Source of the DNA: a bacterium
GTDB taxonomy: Bacteria > SZUA-79 > Acidulodesulfobacterales > Acidulodesulfobacteraceae
Assembly (NCBI GenBank): GCA_021822485.1
Contig: JAKAQP010000015.1
Span: 1-35,540, forward strand
Length of the DNA: 35,540 bases
Direction: 5' to 3'
Below, piece after piece: positions 1 through 8,845 of this stretch (position 1 is its first letter; the number at the start of each line of letters is the position of its first letter). The notes below the pieces were generated by a model. That model was not told where the DNA came from, searched no databases, and saw only the letters and a program-made list of their open reading frames with translations. Both the position numbers and the translations under genes were made by a program.

Positions 1-686
1 CAGGAGGCGGTTTTATTACCGTTAAAGGCAGGCATGCCGGAGGTTTAAACCCTTTTGAATTCAGGATACCCGGAGATTTCAGCAGCGCCGCATTTTTTAT
101 AGCTCTCGGCATATTAAATAAAAATTCGGAAATTACTATCAAAAACATCATAATAAACGAAAAAAGGACCGGACTTCTCAAGGCTTTAAAAATGATGGGC
201 GCAGACGTAGATACGGTTATTAAAGATGTATCTCCGGAAACGGCGGGCGATATAAAGGTAAAATATTCAGATAATATAAAAGGAATAACGCTTCCTCAGG
301 AATTAGTTTCGGATATGATAGACGAATTTCCGGTATTTGCGGTAATAGCTTCCTTTGCGGAAGGCAAGACGGCGGTTACAGGAGCTAAAGAATTAAGGGT
401 TAAGGAAAGCGACAGGATTAAGGCTATAGTTTATAACTTAAACGCTATAGGTATAGATATTAAAGAACTGGAAGACGGATTTGAAATAAACGGCAATCCG
501 GACTTAAAATGCGCCGGAAAAGGTTTATTAAAGAAGTTAAATTCTTTCGGCGACCACAGGATAGCAATGTCTATGGTAATTGCCGGACTTATTTTAAAAA
601 ACGCTAAATTGGAAATAAAGGATATAAACTGCATAAATACTTCGTTCCCAGAATTTTTCGATACCGTAAATTCGATAATAAAATAA
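1..686 (+). CDS. aroA: 3-phosphoshikimate 1-carboxyvinyltransferase (EPSP synthase), C-terminal part
   Basis: EPSP synthase joins shikimate-3-phosphate and phosphoenolpyruvate in the shikimate pathway. The gene enters from outside the window; the open frame runs from base 3 with no stop, so the methionine at 192 is internal and not the start. Family signatures are visible in order: IPGDFSSAAFF (bases about 69-101), DEFPVFAVIA, RVKESDRI and GDHRIAMS. These belong to the second half of the enzyme, including substrate-binding and catalytic residues, so roughly the first half (about 200 residues) is missing. The end at a TAA stop looks natural. ispH follows after 38 bases on the same strand, so the two are probably cotranscribed. 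The identification is secure; the N-terminus cannot be assessed. Confidence 0.95.
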   Translation, partial: GGGFITVKGRHAGGLNPFEFRIPGDFSSAAFFIALGILNKNSEITIKNIIINEKRTGLLKALKMMGADVDTVIKDVSPETAGDIKVKYSDNIKGITLPQELVSDMIDEFPVFAVIASFAEGKTAVTGAKELRVKESDRIKAIVYNLNAIGIDIKELEDGFEINGNPDLKCAGKGLLKKLNSFGDHRIAMSMVIAGLILKNAKLEIKDINCINTSFPEFFDTVNSIIK

Positions 687-724
687 TAAAACTGCAGCGA
701 AATTAAAATTATAATGGATTAATT

Positions 725-1591
725 ATGAAAATTATAGTAGCGCCTTCGGCAGGATTCTGTTTCGGAGTTAAAAGGGCGGTAAATATGGCGTTAGAGGCTG
801 CGGAACAGTGTGAACCGTCCGAAATATTAAATACTCTGGGGCCTATTATACACAATCCCCAAGTCGTTAAATCTTTAGAAGATAAAGGCGTATTTTCGAT
901 AGACGACATAGAAAATGGGCGTTTAGAAACGATATTGATACGCTCTCACGGAGTCAAAGCCGAAACTATGGAAACATTGAAATCTAAGGGGGTAAAAATA
1001 ATAGACGCTACCTGTCCTTTTGTTAAAAAAGCGCAAAATTATATAAATACGGCTGCTTTAAAAGGTTATTTTGTAATAATGGTCGGGGATAAAAACCATC
1101 CTGAAGTGCAGAGCGTAATAAGTTTTGCCCAAAAAGACAGATTTCTCGTAATTAATAAAGTCGAAGATTTAAAAAACGTTCCGCTGTCGGAAAAAATAGC
1201 GGTAATTTCACAGACTACCCAGGACGTAAATTTTTATAAAAATATAGTCGAAGAAATCAAAAAAATAGCCGAAAAAGACGTGGTGGTTTTTGAAACAATC
1301 TGCGATGCGACCATAGACAAGCAGGAAGAATCAAAGGTTTTAGCTTCAAACGTGGACGTTATGATAGTTGTCGGCGGTTATAACAGCGCAAATACGAATA
1401 AACTTCAAAATATATGCAAAGAAATTCAGCCTAATACTCATCACGTAGAAACCGAAAACGAGCTTAAAACAGAATGGTTCGTCAACGCAAAAAGCGTAGG
1501 GATAACAGCCGGAGCTTCCACTCCGGACTGGATAATCGAAAAAGTTTTAAAAAAAATTCAGATAATCGATGAAAATTTGTCTAAGTCGTGA
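725..1591 (+). CDS. ispH: 4-hydroxy-3-methylbut-2-enyl diphosphate reductase
   Basis: IspH makes the isoprenoid precursors IPP and DMAPP in the last step of the MEP pathway, using a [4Fe-4S] cluster. The 288-residue length is normal for the short bacterial form. The three cluster cysteines are visible: C12 in GFCFGVKRAV, C97 in DATCPFV and C193 in TICDATIDKQ, with spacing close to that of E. coli IspH (12/96/197). Other family motifs are IRSHG, KNHPEV, SQTTQ and GGYNSANTNKL, and the C-terminal TAGASTPDWII. The start is the first ATG after aroA; only a weak GGA stands upstream. ispD and ispF of the same pathway lie at 26942-28254, not linked to it. A perfect palindrome follows the gene. Confidence 0.97.
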   Translation: MKIIVAPSAGFCFGVKRAVNMALEAAEQCEPSEILNTLGPIIHNPQVVKSLEDKGVFSIDDIENGRLETILIRSHGVKAETMETLKSKGVKIIDATCPFVKKAQNYINTAALKGYFVIMVGDKNHPEVQSVISFAQKDRFLVINKVEDLKNVPLSEKIAVISQTTQDVNFYKNIVEEIKKIAEKDVVVFETICDATIDKQEESKVLASNVDVMIVVGGYNSANTNKLQNICKEIQPNTHHVETENELKTEWFVNAKSVGITAGASTPDWIIEKVLKKIQIIDENLSKS

Positions 1592-1616
1592 CGTTAAGGA
1601 AATGTATAATTAGTGA

Positions 1617-1643
1617 CGGCGACAGAATTAAATTCTGTCGCCG
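1617..1643. other. Perfect 27-nt palindrome after ispH
   Basis: Arms at 1617-1629 and 1631-1643 are exact reverse complements around a single central A. The hairpin would be very stable, but no T-run follows it on either strand (the + side reads CAATAAAAAATTTG), so it does not meet the usual intrinsic terminator pattern. It lies between ispH and rpsA. It could be an atypical terminator, an RNA-processing or stability element, or a protein-binding site. Confidence 0.6.
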
Positions 1644-1718
1644 CAATAAAAAATTTGCTTAATTTGCTTAAATGTGTTAGATTATACTTATAAAATTTAG
1701 GAGGTAGTAATTAATATT

Positions 1719-3335
1719 ATGTCAAAAAAAAATTTCAATCAGTTTGAAAGCAAAGAAAATCCCACGGAATTCGAGATATTGCTCGGGTCTTACGAAAACA
1801 TGAACAGCAGAGGGCTTGTAAGGCAGGGCAAAATTTTGAATATCGACCAGGATTATATTTATGTCGATATAGGCGACAAATCTGACGGAATAATTACTAT
1901 CGAGGAAATCTTGTCGGGCGGAAATATTGATATTACCGGTATTAGCGTTGGCGATTCTATAGAAGTTTTCGTCGGAAGCTACGACGATAAATTAGGCTAT
2001 CTTATATGTTCGCGCGAAAAGGCTAAAAATGTATACGCGCTGGACGATATAGAAAAAGTCTGCAGCGACAACGAAACTATAAAAGGCGTCGTAACGGCAA
2101 AAACTAAAGGCGGACTTATATTAGATTTAAACGGGATAACCGCGTTTCTTCCGGGTTCACAGATAGACGTTAAGCTCACCAGAGATTTCGACGTATTTCT
2201 CGGCAAAATATTGGATTTAAAAGTTATAAGCGTCGATAAAAAGAACTGCAACGTCATAGTGTCCAGAAGAAAGGTCATTGAGGACGAAATAAAAAAATTA
2301 AAAGAAAACGTTTTAACGGATATAAAAGAGGGCGACGTTTTAGAGGGAATAGTTAAAAATATTACCGATTACGGCGTTTTTATCGACCTCGGCGGCATGG
2401 ACGGACTCATTTATATTACCGATATTTCATGGAAAAGAATATCGCATCCGAGCGAAGTTTTAAGCCTTGGACAAAAAATCAACGTAAAGGTAATTAAGTA
2501 CGACGAAGAGAAGCACAGGGTATCGCTTGGATATAAACAGCTTTTCGACGATCCGTGGCAGAATATTACGGAAAGGCATAAGCCCGGAGATATTATCGAA
2601 GGAGTTATAATAAATATAACGGAATACGGTGCATTCGTCGAGCTGGACGACGATGTAGAAGGGCTTATACATTTATCCGAAATGTCATGGGACAAAAAAC
2701 AGACCGACCCGAAAACTTTTCTGACGAAAGGGCAGAGAGTTAAGACTTATATATTAAGCATAGAGCCTGATGCCAGAAAATTGTCTTTAAGCATAAAAAG
2801 GCTGACCGAAAGCCCATGGAATTTATTGAAAGAAAAATATACCGTGGGCACGGTAGTCGACGGCACGATTAAAAATATTTATGAATTCGGCGTTTCCGTA
2901 GAATTAGAGCCTAATTTAGAGGGATATATAAAACAGAACGATTTCTCATGGACTAAAAGAACGAAGCATCCCCACGAACTGTTTAAGCAGGGCGACCCGG
3001 TTAAAGCAGTCGTTTTAAGCATAGACGAAGACAAGCAGAGAATTTATCTCGGAATAAAACAGCTTACGGAAAGTCCCTGGTCGCAAATTAAAGAAAAATA
3101 TTCCGTAGGTTCCGTAATAGCGGGAACCGTTTCAAACATAACGGAATTCGGTATATTCGTCCAGATAGAAGACGGCATAGAAGGGCTTATACACAATTCA
3201 AAAATTCCGGAAAATTTTATAACGGATAACAATATAACTAAAGGTTCTAAAATAAACGCAGAGATAATTATGCTGGACGTAAACGAACAAAAAATCGGAT
3301 TGTCTCTTATCAACGTATCGCAGGATAATAAATAA
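1719..3335 (+). CDS. rpsA: 30S ribosomal protein S1
   Basis: S1 binds mRNA on the 30S subunit and helps initiation on structured or weakly SD-led messages. The 538-residue protein contains six S1 OB-fold repeats, at about residues 31-100, 116-185, 204-272, 289-358, 374-445 and 460-530. Repeats 3-6 show the clearest signature, for example EGIVKNITDYGVFIDLGG and EGVIINITEYGAFVELDD, and each closes with a segment such as VSLGYKQL or LSLSIKRL. Six repeats match the full-length proteobacterial form; many Firmicutes have fewer. The start has a perfect AGGAGGT at 1699-1705, 13 bases before ATG, one of the best ribosome-binding sites in the window, as expected for a highly expressed gene. sppA follows after two bases. 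Confidence 0.95.
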   Translation: MSKKNFNQFESKENPTEFEILLGSYENMNSRGLVRQGKILNIDQDYIYVDIGDKSDGIITIEEILSGGNIDITGISVGDSIEVFVGSYDDKLGYLICSREKAKNVYALDDIEKVCSDNETIKGVVTAKTKGGLILDLNGITAFLPGSQIDVKLTRDFDVFLGKILDLKVISVDKKNCNVIVSRRKVIEDEIKKLKENVLTDIKEGDVLEGIVKNITDYGVFIDLGGMDGLIYITDISWKRISHPSEVLSLGQKINVKVIKYDEEKHRVSLGYKQLFDDPWQNITERHKPGDIIEGVIINITEYGAFVELDDDVEGLIHLSEMSWDKKQTDPKTFLTKGQRVKTYILSIEPDARKLSLSIKRLTESPWNLLKEKYTVGTVVDGTIKNIYEFGVSVELEPNLEGYIKQNDFSWTKRTKHPHELFKQGDPVKAVVLSIDEDKQRIYLGIKQLTESPWSQIKEKYSVGSVIAGTVSNITEFGIFVQIEDGIEGLIHNSKIPENFITDNNITKGSKINAEIIMLDVNEQKIGLSLINVSQDNK

Positions 3336-3337
3336 CT

Positions 3338-4264
3338 ATGAGTGTAAATAAACATCCTTTTTTAAGCGGATTATTTTTCTTGGCTGTATTCGTGGGAATA
3401 TTCGCTATATTTATTTATTTTATACTTTTTAAGTTTAACGCTAAGTCAAACTATAACGTTGTCAGGGGCTCCTCCAATAACGCAATAGGAATAATTAATT
3501 TAACCGGTACTATTACAAGCTCGTCAGGTTTTATCAGACTGCTGGAGCATTACAAGAATGACCCCGACGTTAAAGCCGTTATAATAAGAGTCAATTCTCC
3601 GGGCGGAGAGGTTGCGCCGTCGCAGGCTATTTACGAACAGCTTATGAAATTCAGAAAGCAAAAAAAGGTCGTCGTATCTATGAGTTCGGTGGCGGCTTCA
3701 GGAGCTTACTATATTTCTTCTGCCGCTAATGAAATAATTGCCGAACCCGGAACGCTCACAGGTTCGATAGGCGTTATAATGGAAATGCCAAATTTTTATA
3801 AACTGATGAAAAAAGTGGGAGTGTCTTATAACTACATAGTAAGCGGACCTTATAAAGATATAGGGACGCCGTTTAAAGAGATGACCCCTATGCAGAGAAA
3901 AAAATTGCAAGGCGTCGTTATGAACGTTTACGGACAGTTTGTATCGGCTGTTGCAAAAGGCAGAAATCTTAAAGTATCTTACGTTAAAAAATTAGCGAAC
4001 GGTATGGTTTATTCGGGGCAGCAGGCCCTTAAATATCATCTTATAGATAAACTCGGGGATTTTCAGGATGCGGTTAAAACGGCGCAGAAACTAGCCGGAA
4101 TAAAAGGCAGTGCGACGTTAATATATCCGGTTAAGAAACAGCCTAATTTGTTTCAGTCTTTTATAAAAAGAGCAGTAAAGTCATTTGTAGGCAGTATAGG
4201 AGGCTCTTCTTTTTTTAAGAATCCGGCTTTTGTATCGTACGGCGACATGAAGTTAGACTTTTAA
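3338..4264 (+). CDS. sppA: Signal peptide peptidase SppA (S49 family)
   Basis: This is a membrane-anchored serine protease that degrades leftover signal peptides. At 308 residues it is the short, single-domain form. One N-terminal membrane segment (about residues 10-32) precedes the S49 core. RVNSPGGEVAPSQAIYEQL and VVVSMSSVAASGAYYISSAA are conserved family blocks. The likely nucleophile is S121 in AASGAYY and the general base K173 in SGPYKDIG; the 52-residue separation equals that of the B. subtilis SppA pair (S147/K199). GTLTGSIGVIMEMP follows the nucleophile as in the family. It starts two bases after the rpsA stop, so the genes are probably translationally linked. Confidence 0.93.
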   Translation: MSVNKHPFLSGLFFLAVFVGIFAIFIYFILFKFNAKSNYNVVRGSSNNAIGIINLTGTITSSSGFIRLLEHYKNDPDVKAVIIRVNSPGGEVAPSQAIYEQLMKFRKQKKVVVSMSSVAASGAYYISSAANEIIAEPGTLTGSIGVIMEMPNFYKLMKKVGVSYNYIVSGPYKDIGTPFKEMTPMQRKKLQGVVMNVYGQFVSAVAKGRNLKVSYVKKLANGMVYSGQQALKYHLIDKLGDFQDAVKTAQKLAGIKGSATLIYPVKKQPNLFQSFIKRAVKSFVGSIGGSSFFKNPAFVSYGDMKLDF

Positions 4265-4290
4265 TATAAAATAATATTTTTATTTTTTTT

Positions 4291-4776
4291 ATGGAAATTA
4301 TTTATGCCCCCTGGCGGATGGATTATTTAGTTAAAGATAAATCAAAAGACGAATGCGTTTTCTGTATCGATAGCAAATGTTTCGATGATAGGTACGTTCT
4401 CTTTAAAGGAAACTATTCCTACGTAAAACTTAACACTTTCCCATATAACTGCGGACATCTGCTGGTTATTCCCTATGTTCACACAAAAGAGCTTAACGGA
4501 CTTTCTTTTGAAGCGGGGGCGGAAATAATGAAGCTTTTGTCTTTAAGTTGCGATATACTTAAAAAAGTTTACAAATGCGATGCTCTAAACGTCGGTTTAA
4601 ATATCGGCAAAGCCGCCGGCGCCGGCATAGAACAGCATCTTCATTTTCATATAATACCGAGATGGGAAGGAGACGTCAGCTTTTATACCGTTTGTTCGGA
4701 ACTGAGAGTGGTTTCGGAAATACTAGACGATACTTATAATAAGCTTATCGGCGATTTCAAGAGCATTAAACTCTAA
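4291..4776 (+). CDS. HIT-family nucleotide hydrolase/transferase
   Basis: HIT proteins act on the alpha-phosphate of nucleotide conjugates such as diadenosine polyphosphates or AMP-lysine. The histidine triad is HLHFH, with H116, H118 and H120, inside QHLHFHIIPRW. A CVFC pair (C22, C25) near the N-terminus, after IYAPWRMDYL, matches the zinc-binding CxxC found in a subset of bacterial HIT proteins related to Ap4A phosphorylase. HLLVIPYVHTKEL is the conserved central strand. Length (161 aa) is normal for that subgroup. No clear Shine-Dalgarno stands before the ATG; the leader is a T-rich tract. The exact substrate cannot be told from sequence. Confidence 0.88.
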   Translation: MEIIYAPWRMDYLVKDKSKDECVFCIDSKCFDDRYVLFKGNYSYVKLNTFPYNCGHLLVIPYVHTKELNGLSFEAGAEIMKLLSLSCDILKKVYKCDALNVGLNIGKAAGAGIEQHLHFHIIPRWEGDVSFYTVCSELRVVSEILDDTYNKLIGDFKSIKL

Positions 4777-4795
4777 ACGGAGGTATCGATTTCAA

Positions 4796-5041
4796 ATGGC
4801 AAAAATTGTAAATATCGTTCTATTGCTAGTTTTTGTGACATTAGTTCTTGATTTTACCATACAGAACCATATACGCGTCAGCGTAAAACTTTTTGAATTT
4901 CAGTCTATTAAACTTCCTATTTCCGTTATAGTTTATATCGCAATATTAATAGGGATTTTAATTGCCCTTATATATCATTTTTATTCGGTATATAAAATAA
5001 AAAAAGATTTTAAAAAAGCGGATAAAAATGAACGGATATGA
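4796..5041 (+). CDS. LapA-domain (DUF1049) small inner-membrane protein
   Basis: This 81-residue protein has two membrane helices (about residues 5-21 and 40-62) and a lysine-rich cytoplasmic tail. The segment DFTIQNHIRVSVKLF followed by a hydrophobic second helix is the LapA/DUF1049 pattern. In E. coli LapA works with LapB in lipopolysaccharide assembly control; no lapB is visible here, so that role is only possible. The start is supported by a GGAGG about 10 bases upstream. Its TGA stop overlaps the next gene's ATG (ATGA at 5038-5041), indicating coupled translation with the nucleotidyltransferase. Confidence 0.75.
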   Translation: MAKIVNIVLLLVFVTLVLDFTIQNHIRVSVKLFEFQSIKLPISVIVYIAILIGILIALIYHFYSVYKIKKDFKKADKNERI

Positions 5042-6504
5042 CGATACCGGACTTTTTTGGAAAATATAGCTTAGAAAAGTCTATAAATAAAATTTTTCAT
5101 GATTACGGATACGGAGTTTCGGCGCTTAATTTAATTGAAAGCATAGGTGCGTTATCCGAAAAATTCGGATTTAAATCATTTCTTATAGGCGGTTTTCCAA
5201 GAGACGTTTTGATATATATATTAAGGTCGAATGCGGAAACCGCCGAATATTATAAATTTTCCAAAGTTTTTAACGATTATTCCGGCTTTTTAGATTTAGA
5301 CGTTGCCGTAGAAGGCGGTTCGGCAAAGCTTGTATCGTCGGTTAAAAACGACAAAAATTTAAAATCCCTCCTTCATTCTTTAAATATACACGAAAGGTTT
5401 GGAACGGCGCTTGCGGAATTTTACGTAAGCGGGAAACCTTTAAAAATAGATTTTGCTTCTTTAAGGACCGAAATTTACATAAAATCCGGAATGCTCCCTA
5501 AAGTCGATATTTCGTCCGCAACCCTCGAAAAAGACATCCTCAGGAGAGATTTTACCGTTAATACCGTTGCTTTTTCGATTAACGGGTCAAATTTTCTTGA
5601 AATAAAAAGTTATTCTTCGGGGATAGAAGATATTTTAAATAAAAAAATTAAAATCCTACACGATTTAAGTTTTATAGACGACCCTACGAGAATTTTCAGA
5701 GCCGTCAGATTTGAAAAAAGACTCGATTTTCGTATAGACCGCGGAACGTTAAAATTTTTAAAAAATGCCTTAGCGCAAAAAGTTATAGATAATGTTTCGG
5801 GTAAAAGGATAACCGCCGAATTATATATTTTGTTTAAAGAAAAAAATCCGGAAATATATTTTGAAAGATTGCATAAACTGTCAGTTTTAAGTTCGATTAA
5901 TCCAAGTTTAAGATTTTTAAAAAAGAATAAAATTATTATTAAAAAAATAAACCGTTATTTTAGCGAAACAAAAAATTTTAAAATTTTAAACGAAATTTTT
6001 AAAAACGTAAAGGAAGGCAAAAGGTTATTTTATCTTGCGGGAATTTTTTACGGTTTGAACGGAATCGAATTGAAAGAAGTTTCGGAAAGATTAAAGTTAG
6101 GAAATACCGTTGAAGAATTTTTAAAAAAGTTATTATTCTCAGATAGGGATAAAATAGATAATTTAAAAAATAGTTATAAAGGGGATAACGCCGTCGGACT
6201 GTATAAAAATTTAAACAAGATAGACGGTAAAAGTCTTCTGTTTTATTTATTCGAAAACGAAGACGAAAAAAATGCCGATTTGATTTTCAGGAAAATTGTA
6301 GTAAGATATTTAGAAAAGTCCGTTTTAGAAAAACCGTTTTTGAACGGCGGCGACATTAAAGCTATGGGTATTTGCGAAGGACCTGTTTGCGGAAGAATTC
6401 TTAACGAAATAAAATCTTTGAAAACAGCCGGCAAACTTAAGAATAAAACCGATGAAATTAAATACGTCGAATCGCGATATTTAAAAAACATAAAAAAAAA
6501 TTAA
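5038..6504 (+). CDS. Class II tRNA nucleotidyltransferase / poly(A) polymerase
   Basis: Enzymes of this family add CCA to tRNA 3' ends or poly(A) to RNA. The N-terminal catalytic head is clear: FLIGGFPRDVLI (the GG-RD nucleotide-binding motif), then LDLDVAVEGG carrying the DxD metal ligands, then IDFASLRTEIY, KDILRRDFTVNTVAFSI and DDPTRIFRAVRFEKRLDF, the standard order for class II enzymes. The C-terminal half (after about residue 260) is lysine-rich and helical with no recognisable HD, CBS or DHH domain. An unusual 20-residue insertion lies between the GG-RD and DxD motifs. Whether it acts as a CCA-adding enzyme, an A-adding enzyme or a poly(A) polymerase cannot be decided. Its start overlaps the LapA-like stop. 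Confidence 0.88.
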   Translation: MTIPDFFGKYSLEKSINKIFHDYGYGVSALNLIESIGALSEKFGFKSFLIGGFPRDVLIYILRSNAETAEYYKFSKVFNDYSGFLDLDVAVEGGSAKLVSSVKNDKNLKSLLHSLNIHERFGTALAEFYVSGKPLKIDFASLRTEIYIKSGMLPKVDISSATLEKDILRRDFTVNTVAFSINGSNFLEIKSYSSGIEDILNKKIKILHDLSFIDDPTRIFRAVRFEKRLDFRIDRGTLKFLKNALAQKVIDNVSGKRITAELYILFKEKNPEIYFERLHKLSVLSSINPSLRFLKKNKIIIKKINRYFSETKNFKILNEIFKNVKEGKRLFYLAGIFYGLNGIELKEVSERLKLGNTVEEFLKKLLFSDRDKIDNLKNSYKGDNAVGLYKNLNKIDGKSLLFYLFENEDEKNADLIFRKIVVRYLEKSVLEKPFLNGGDIKAMGICEGPVCGRILNEIKSLKTAGKLKNKTDEIKYVESRYLKNIKKN

Positions 6505-6528
6505 TAAATGCAAAAATGGAGGGTAAAG

Positions 6529-7884
6529 ATGATAGAGTTTAATTTTAAAAATGTTTTAAATTCGGTGATAGAGGAAAACGGTATCGAAGAATCCGCCGTC
6601 AGGTCGCTCGAGAATGAACTTGTCGAAGCGAGAAGAAGGCTTAACGAACTTAGGCGCAACGGTGAAATAGGATTTTACGACGAAATATCTAATATGGGCA
6701 TGGTAAATAAAATTAAAGCCGCAACCGAAAGTTTTTTTTCTAAAAATTTTAAAACTTTATACGTATTCGGCATGGGCGGTTCATCCCTCGGAGCTATATT
6801 TTTAAAAGAAGCAATGTACGGCATGTTTAAAAACCGAAAAGACGGCGGCGCCGAAGTTATTTTTTCGGAAAATATAGACCCTTCTTATTTAAAAAAAAAT
6901 TTAGATGCTATAGATTTTAAAAAAACTTTGTTCTGTTTCGTTTCTAAATCCGCGGATACGATAGAAGTAGTTTCCCAGTTTTTTATCGTAAAAGAAATAT
7001 TGGAAAAAACCGTAGAAAATTATAAAGAAAATTTAATTTTTATTACCGATAAAAAGAGCGGTTTTTTAAGAAAATACGCCGACGAAAACGGGATTGCGGT
7101 TTTAGATATCGCTAAAAACGTTGGAGGAAGATATTCTATAGTCACCGCAGGCACTCTTTTTCCCGCATGCGTCATGGGGTTAGATATAGAAAAATTTCTG
7201 CACGGTTCTTTGACATACAGAGACAATATTCTCAATAAAGGAGTTTTTGAAAATAATCCGGTATATGCCATGGCGGCGGTTATATATCTTTTTTATGAAA
7301 AAAAGAAAAGAAACATATTCGTTCCTTTTGTTTACGGCGACTATTTGAGAGAGTTTTCAAGATGGTTCAGACAGCTTTTTGCGGAAAGTCTCGGAAAGGA
7401 TTTAACTTCTCCTACTCCGGTACCGGCGGTCGGGGCTACGGACCAGCATTCGCAGCTTCAGCTTTATATGCAGGGTCCGCAGGATAAATTGATAGGATTT
7501 TTCTGCCTTAAAAATTTCGGCGCGGATTATAATGTCAATTCGTCGGGATTTAATGAATTCGATTATTTAAACGGCAAAAAACTTTCCGACGTTTTAATGA
7601 ACGAATTAAAAGGCGTCGAGCTGGCTCTGGCTATAAATAAAAGACCTTCTTTCAGGGTTACTTTAGATAAAATAGACGAATTTAATGTCGGCGAACTTTC
7701 TTTTATGTGCATGGAAGCCGTCGCGGTTCTTGGAATGTTATTAAAAATAAATCCTTTCGATCAGCCGGGCGTCGAAAAAGGAAAGAAATTTGCCTATCTT
7801 CTTATGGGAAGAAAGGACGATTCTTTATTGAAAGAATCCGAAGAATTAAAAAGACTAAACGCAATTCCGGATATGCTTTATTAA
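6529..7884 (+). CDS. pgi: Glucose-6-phosphate isomerase
   Basis: Pgi interconverts glucose-6-phosphate and fructose-6-phosphate in glycolysis and gluconeogenesis. SIS-fold motifs are visible: FGMGGSSLGAIF, FVSKSADTIEVV, GGRYSIVTAGTLFP, then the signature stretch SPTPVPAVGATDQHSQLQLY and a C-terminal DQPGVEKGKKFAYLL. I place the start at the ATG at 6529, not the upstream in-frame ATG at 6508. A GGAGGG at 6518-6523 lies five bases before 6529 and inside the longer reading, which would itself lack a ribosome-binding site. That gives 451 residues, within the range of the shorter bacterial Pgi group. It follows the nucleotidyltransferase by 24 bases and is probably in the same transcript. Confidence 0.94.
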   Translation: MIEFNFKNVLNSVIEENGIEESAVRSLENELVEARRRLNELRRNGEIGFYDEISNMGMVNKIKAATESFFSKNFKTLYVFGMGGSSLGAIFLKEAMYGMFKNRKDGGAEVIFSENIDPSYLKKNLDAIDFKKTLFCFVSKSADTIEVVSQFFIVKEILEKTVENYKENLIFITDKKSGFLRKYADENGIAVLDIAKNVGGRYSIVTAGTLFPACVMGLDIEKFLHGSLTYRDNILNKGVFENNPVYAMAAVIYLFYEKKKRNIFVPFVYGDYLREFSRWFRQLFAESLGKDLTSPTPVPAVGATDQHSQLQLYMQGPQDKLIGFFCLKNFGADYNVNSSGFNEFDYLNGKKLSDVLMNELKGVELALAINKRPSFRVTLDKIDEFNVGELSFMCMEAVAVLGMLLKINPFDQPGVEKGKKFAYLLMGRKDDSLLKESEELKRLNAIPDMLY

Positions 7885-7912
7885 ATAATTAATATACTTT
7901 TTCGCCGGATTT

Positions 7913-8845
7913 ATGCTTAAAAAAATAATAGTAATAGGAGGTCCGACATGTTCGGGAAAAACGGAATTTTCTATAGAACTGGCTGAACGTTTCGGCGCAG
8001 AGATAATAAATTTCGATTCAATGTGCTTTTATAAATATTTCGATATAGGAACTGCAAAACCGGACGCCGAGGCAAGAAGCAGGGTAAAGCATTATCTCGT
8101 AGATATAAAATATCCTGATGAAGAATATAACGCGAGGACGTTTTCCGATGACGCCGAAAAATTAATAGAAGATATGGCTTCACGCGGAAAAATTCCCGTT
8201 TTTACGGGCGGAACGGGCCTTTACATTAAAGCTTTAATTTACGGACTTTCGCCTATTCCGGAGACAGACAAATCGGTTTTTCGAGAAAAAGCTTCGGAAT
8301 TAATAAAAGAAAAAGGACTTATATTTTTATACGAAACGGTGAAACGAATAGACCCCAGATATGCTTCTAAAATATCGTCTTCCGATACGCAGAGAATTAC
8401 AAGGGCTTATGAAGTATATTGCGCTACCGGCAAACCTTTATCTTTTTATCTTGATAAGAATCCTTTCGGACGGCAGAGATACGATTTTTTATGTTTTAAC
8501 TTATATCCTCAGAAAGATTATTTAAAATCGTGCATAATGAAAAGAACTTCGGCTATTATTAAAAAAGGTTTGGTCGAAGAAACAAAAAAAATATTGAGCA
8601 TGGGATATAAAACCGATTTAAAGCCTTTTAAAGGAATAGGCTACAGGGAGTCGCTGATGTATTTAAACAAAGAATTGCCTGCGGAAAAAGATTTATACGA
8701 TAAAATTGTTTCTTCTACTTTAAAATACGCAAAAAGGCAGTTTACTTTTTTTAAAAAATTTGAAAACGTTTTGCCGGTTTATTTTACCGATTTAAATGCA
8801 AAGATAGAATTTTCGTCAAAATATATCGAAAGGTTTTTAAAATGA
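7913..8845 (+). CDS. miaA: tRNA dimethylallyltransferase
   Basis: MiaA transfers dimethylallyl from DMAPP to A37 of tRNAs that read UNN codons. The P-loop GPTCSGKT is at residues 9-16, followed by FDSMCFYKYFDIGTAKP, the family's substrate-channel motif. FTGGTGLYIKALIYGL, QRITRAYEVY and KPFKGIGYRE are further conserved blocks; length (310 aa) is normal. Its substrate comes from the MEP pathway, represented here by ispH, ispD and ispF. The stop overlaps the hflX start by ATGA. miaA next to hflX is a familiar proteobacterial arrangement (miaA-hfq-hflX in E. coli), here without hfq between them. Confidence 0.96.
   Translation: MLKKIIVIGGPTCSGKTEFSIELAERFGAEIINFDSMCFYKYFDIGTAKPDAEARSRVKHYLVDIKYPDEEYNARTFSDDAEKLIEDMASRGKIPVFTGGTGLYIKALIYGLSPIPETDKSVFREKASELIKEKGLIFLYETVKRIDPRYASKISSSDTQRITRAYEVYCATGKPLSFYLDKNPFGRQRYDFLCFNLYPQKDYLKSCIMKRTSAIIKKGLVEETKKILSMGYKTDLKPFKGIGYRESLMYLNKELPAEKDLYDKIVSSTLKYAKRQFTFFKKFENVLPVYFTDLNAKIEFSSKYIERFLK

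Noticed and set aside
1655-1688. A sigma-70 promoter for rpsA (TTGCTT boxes and TATACT)
   Set aside because: The candidate -35 boxes are 13 and 22 bases from the -10, outside the workable spacing.
6508-6528. Longer pgi start at 6508
   Set aside because: The GGAGGG at 6518-6523 would be inside the gene; the start at 6529 has ideal spacing from it.
7707-7892. A + strand 61-codon frame at the end of pgi
   Set aside because: It overlaps the conserved pgi C-terminus in another frame and has no family features.
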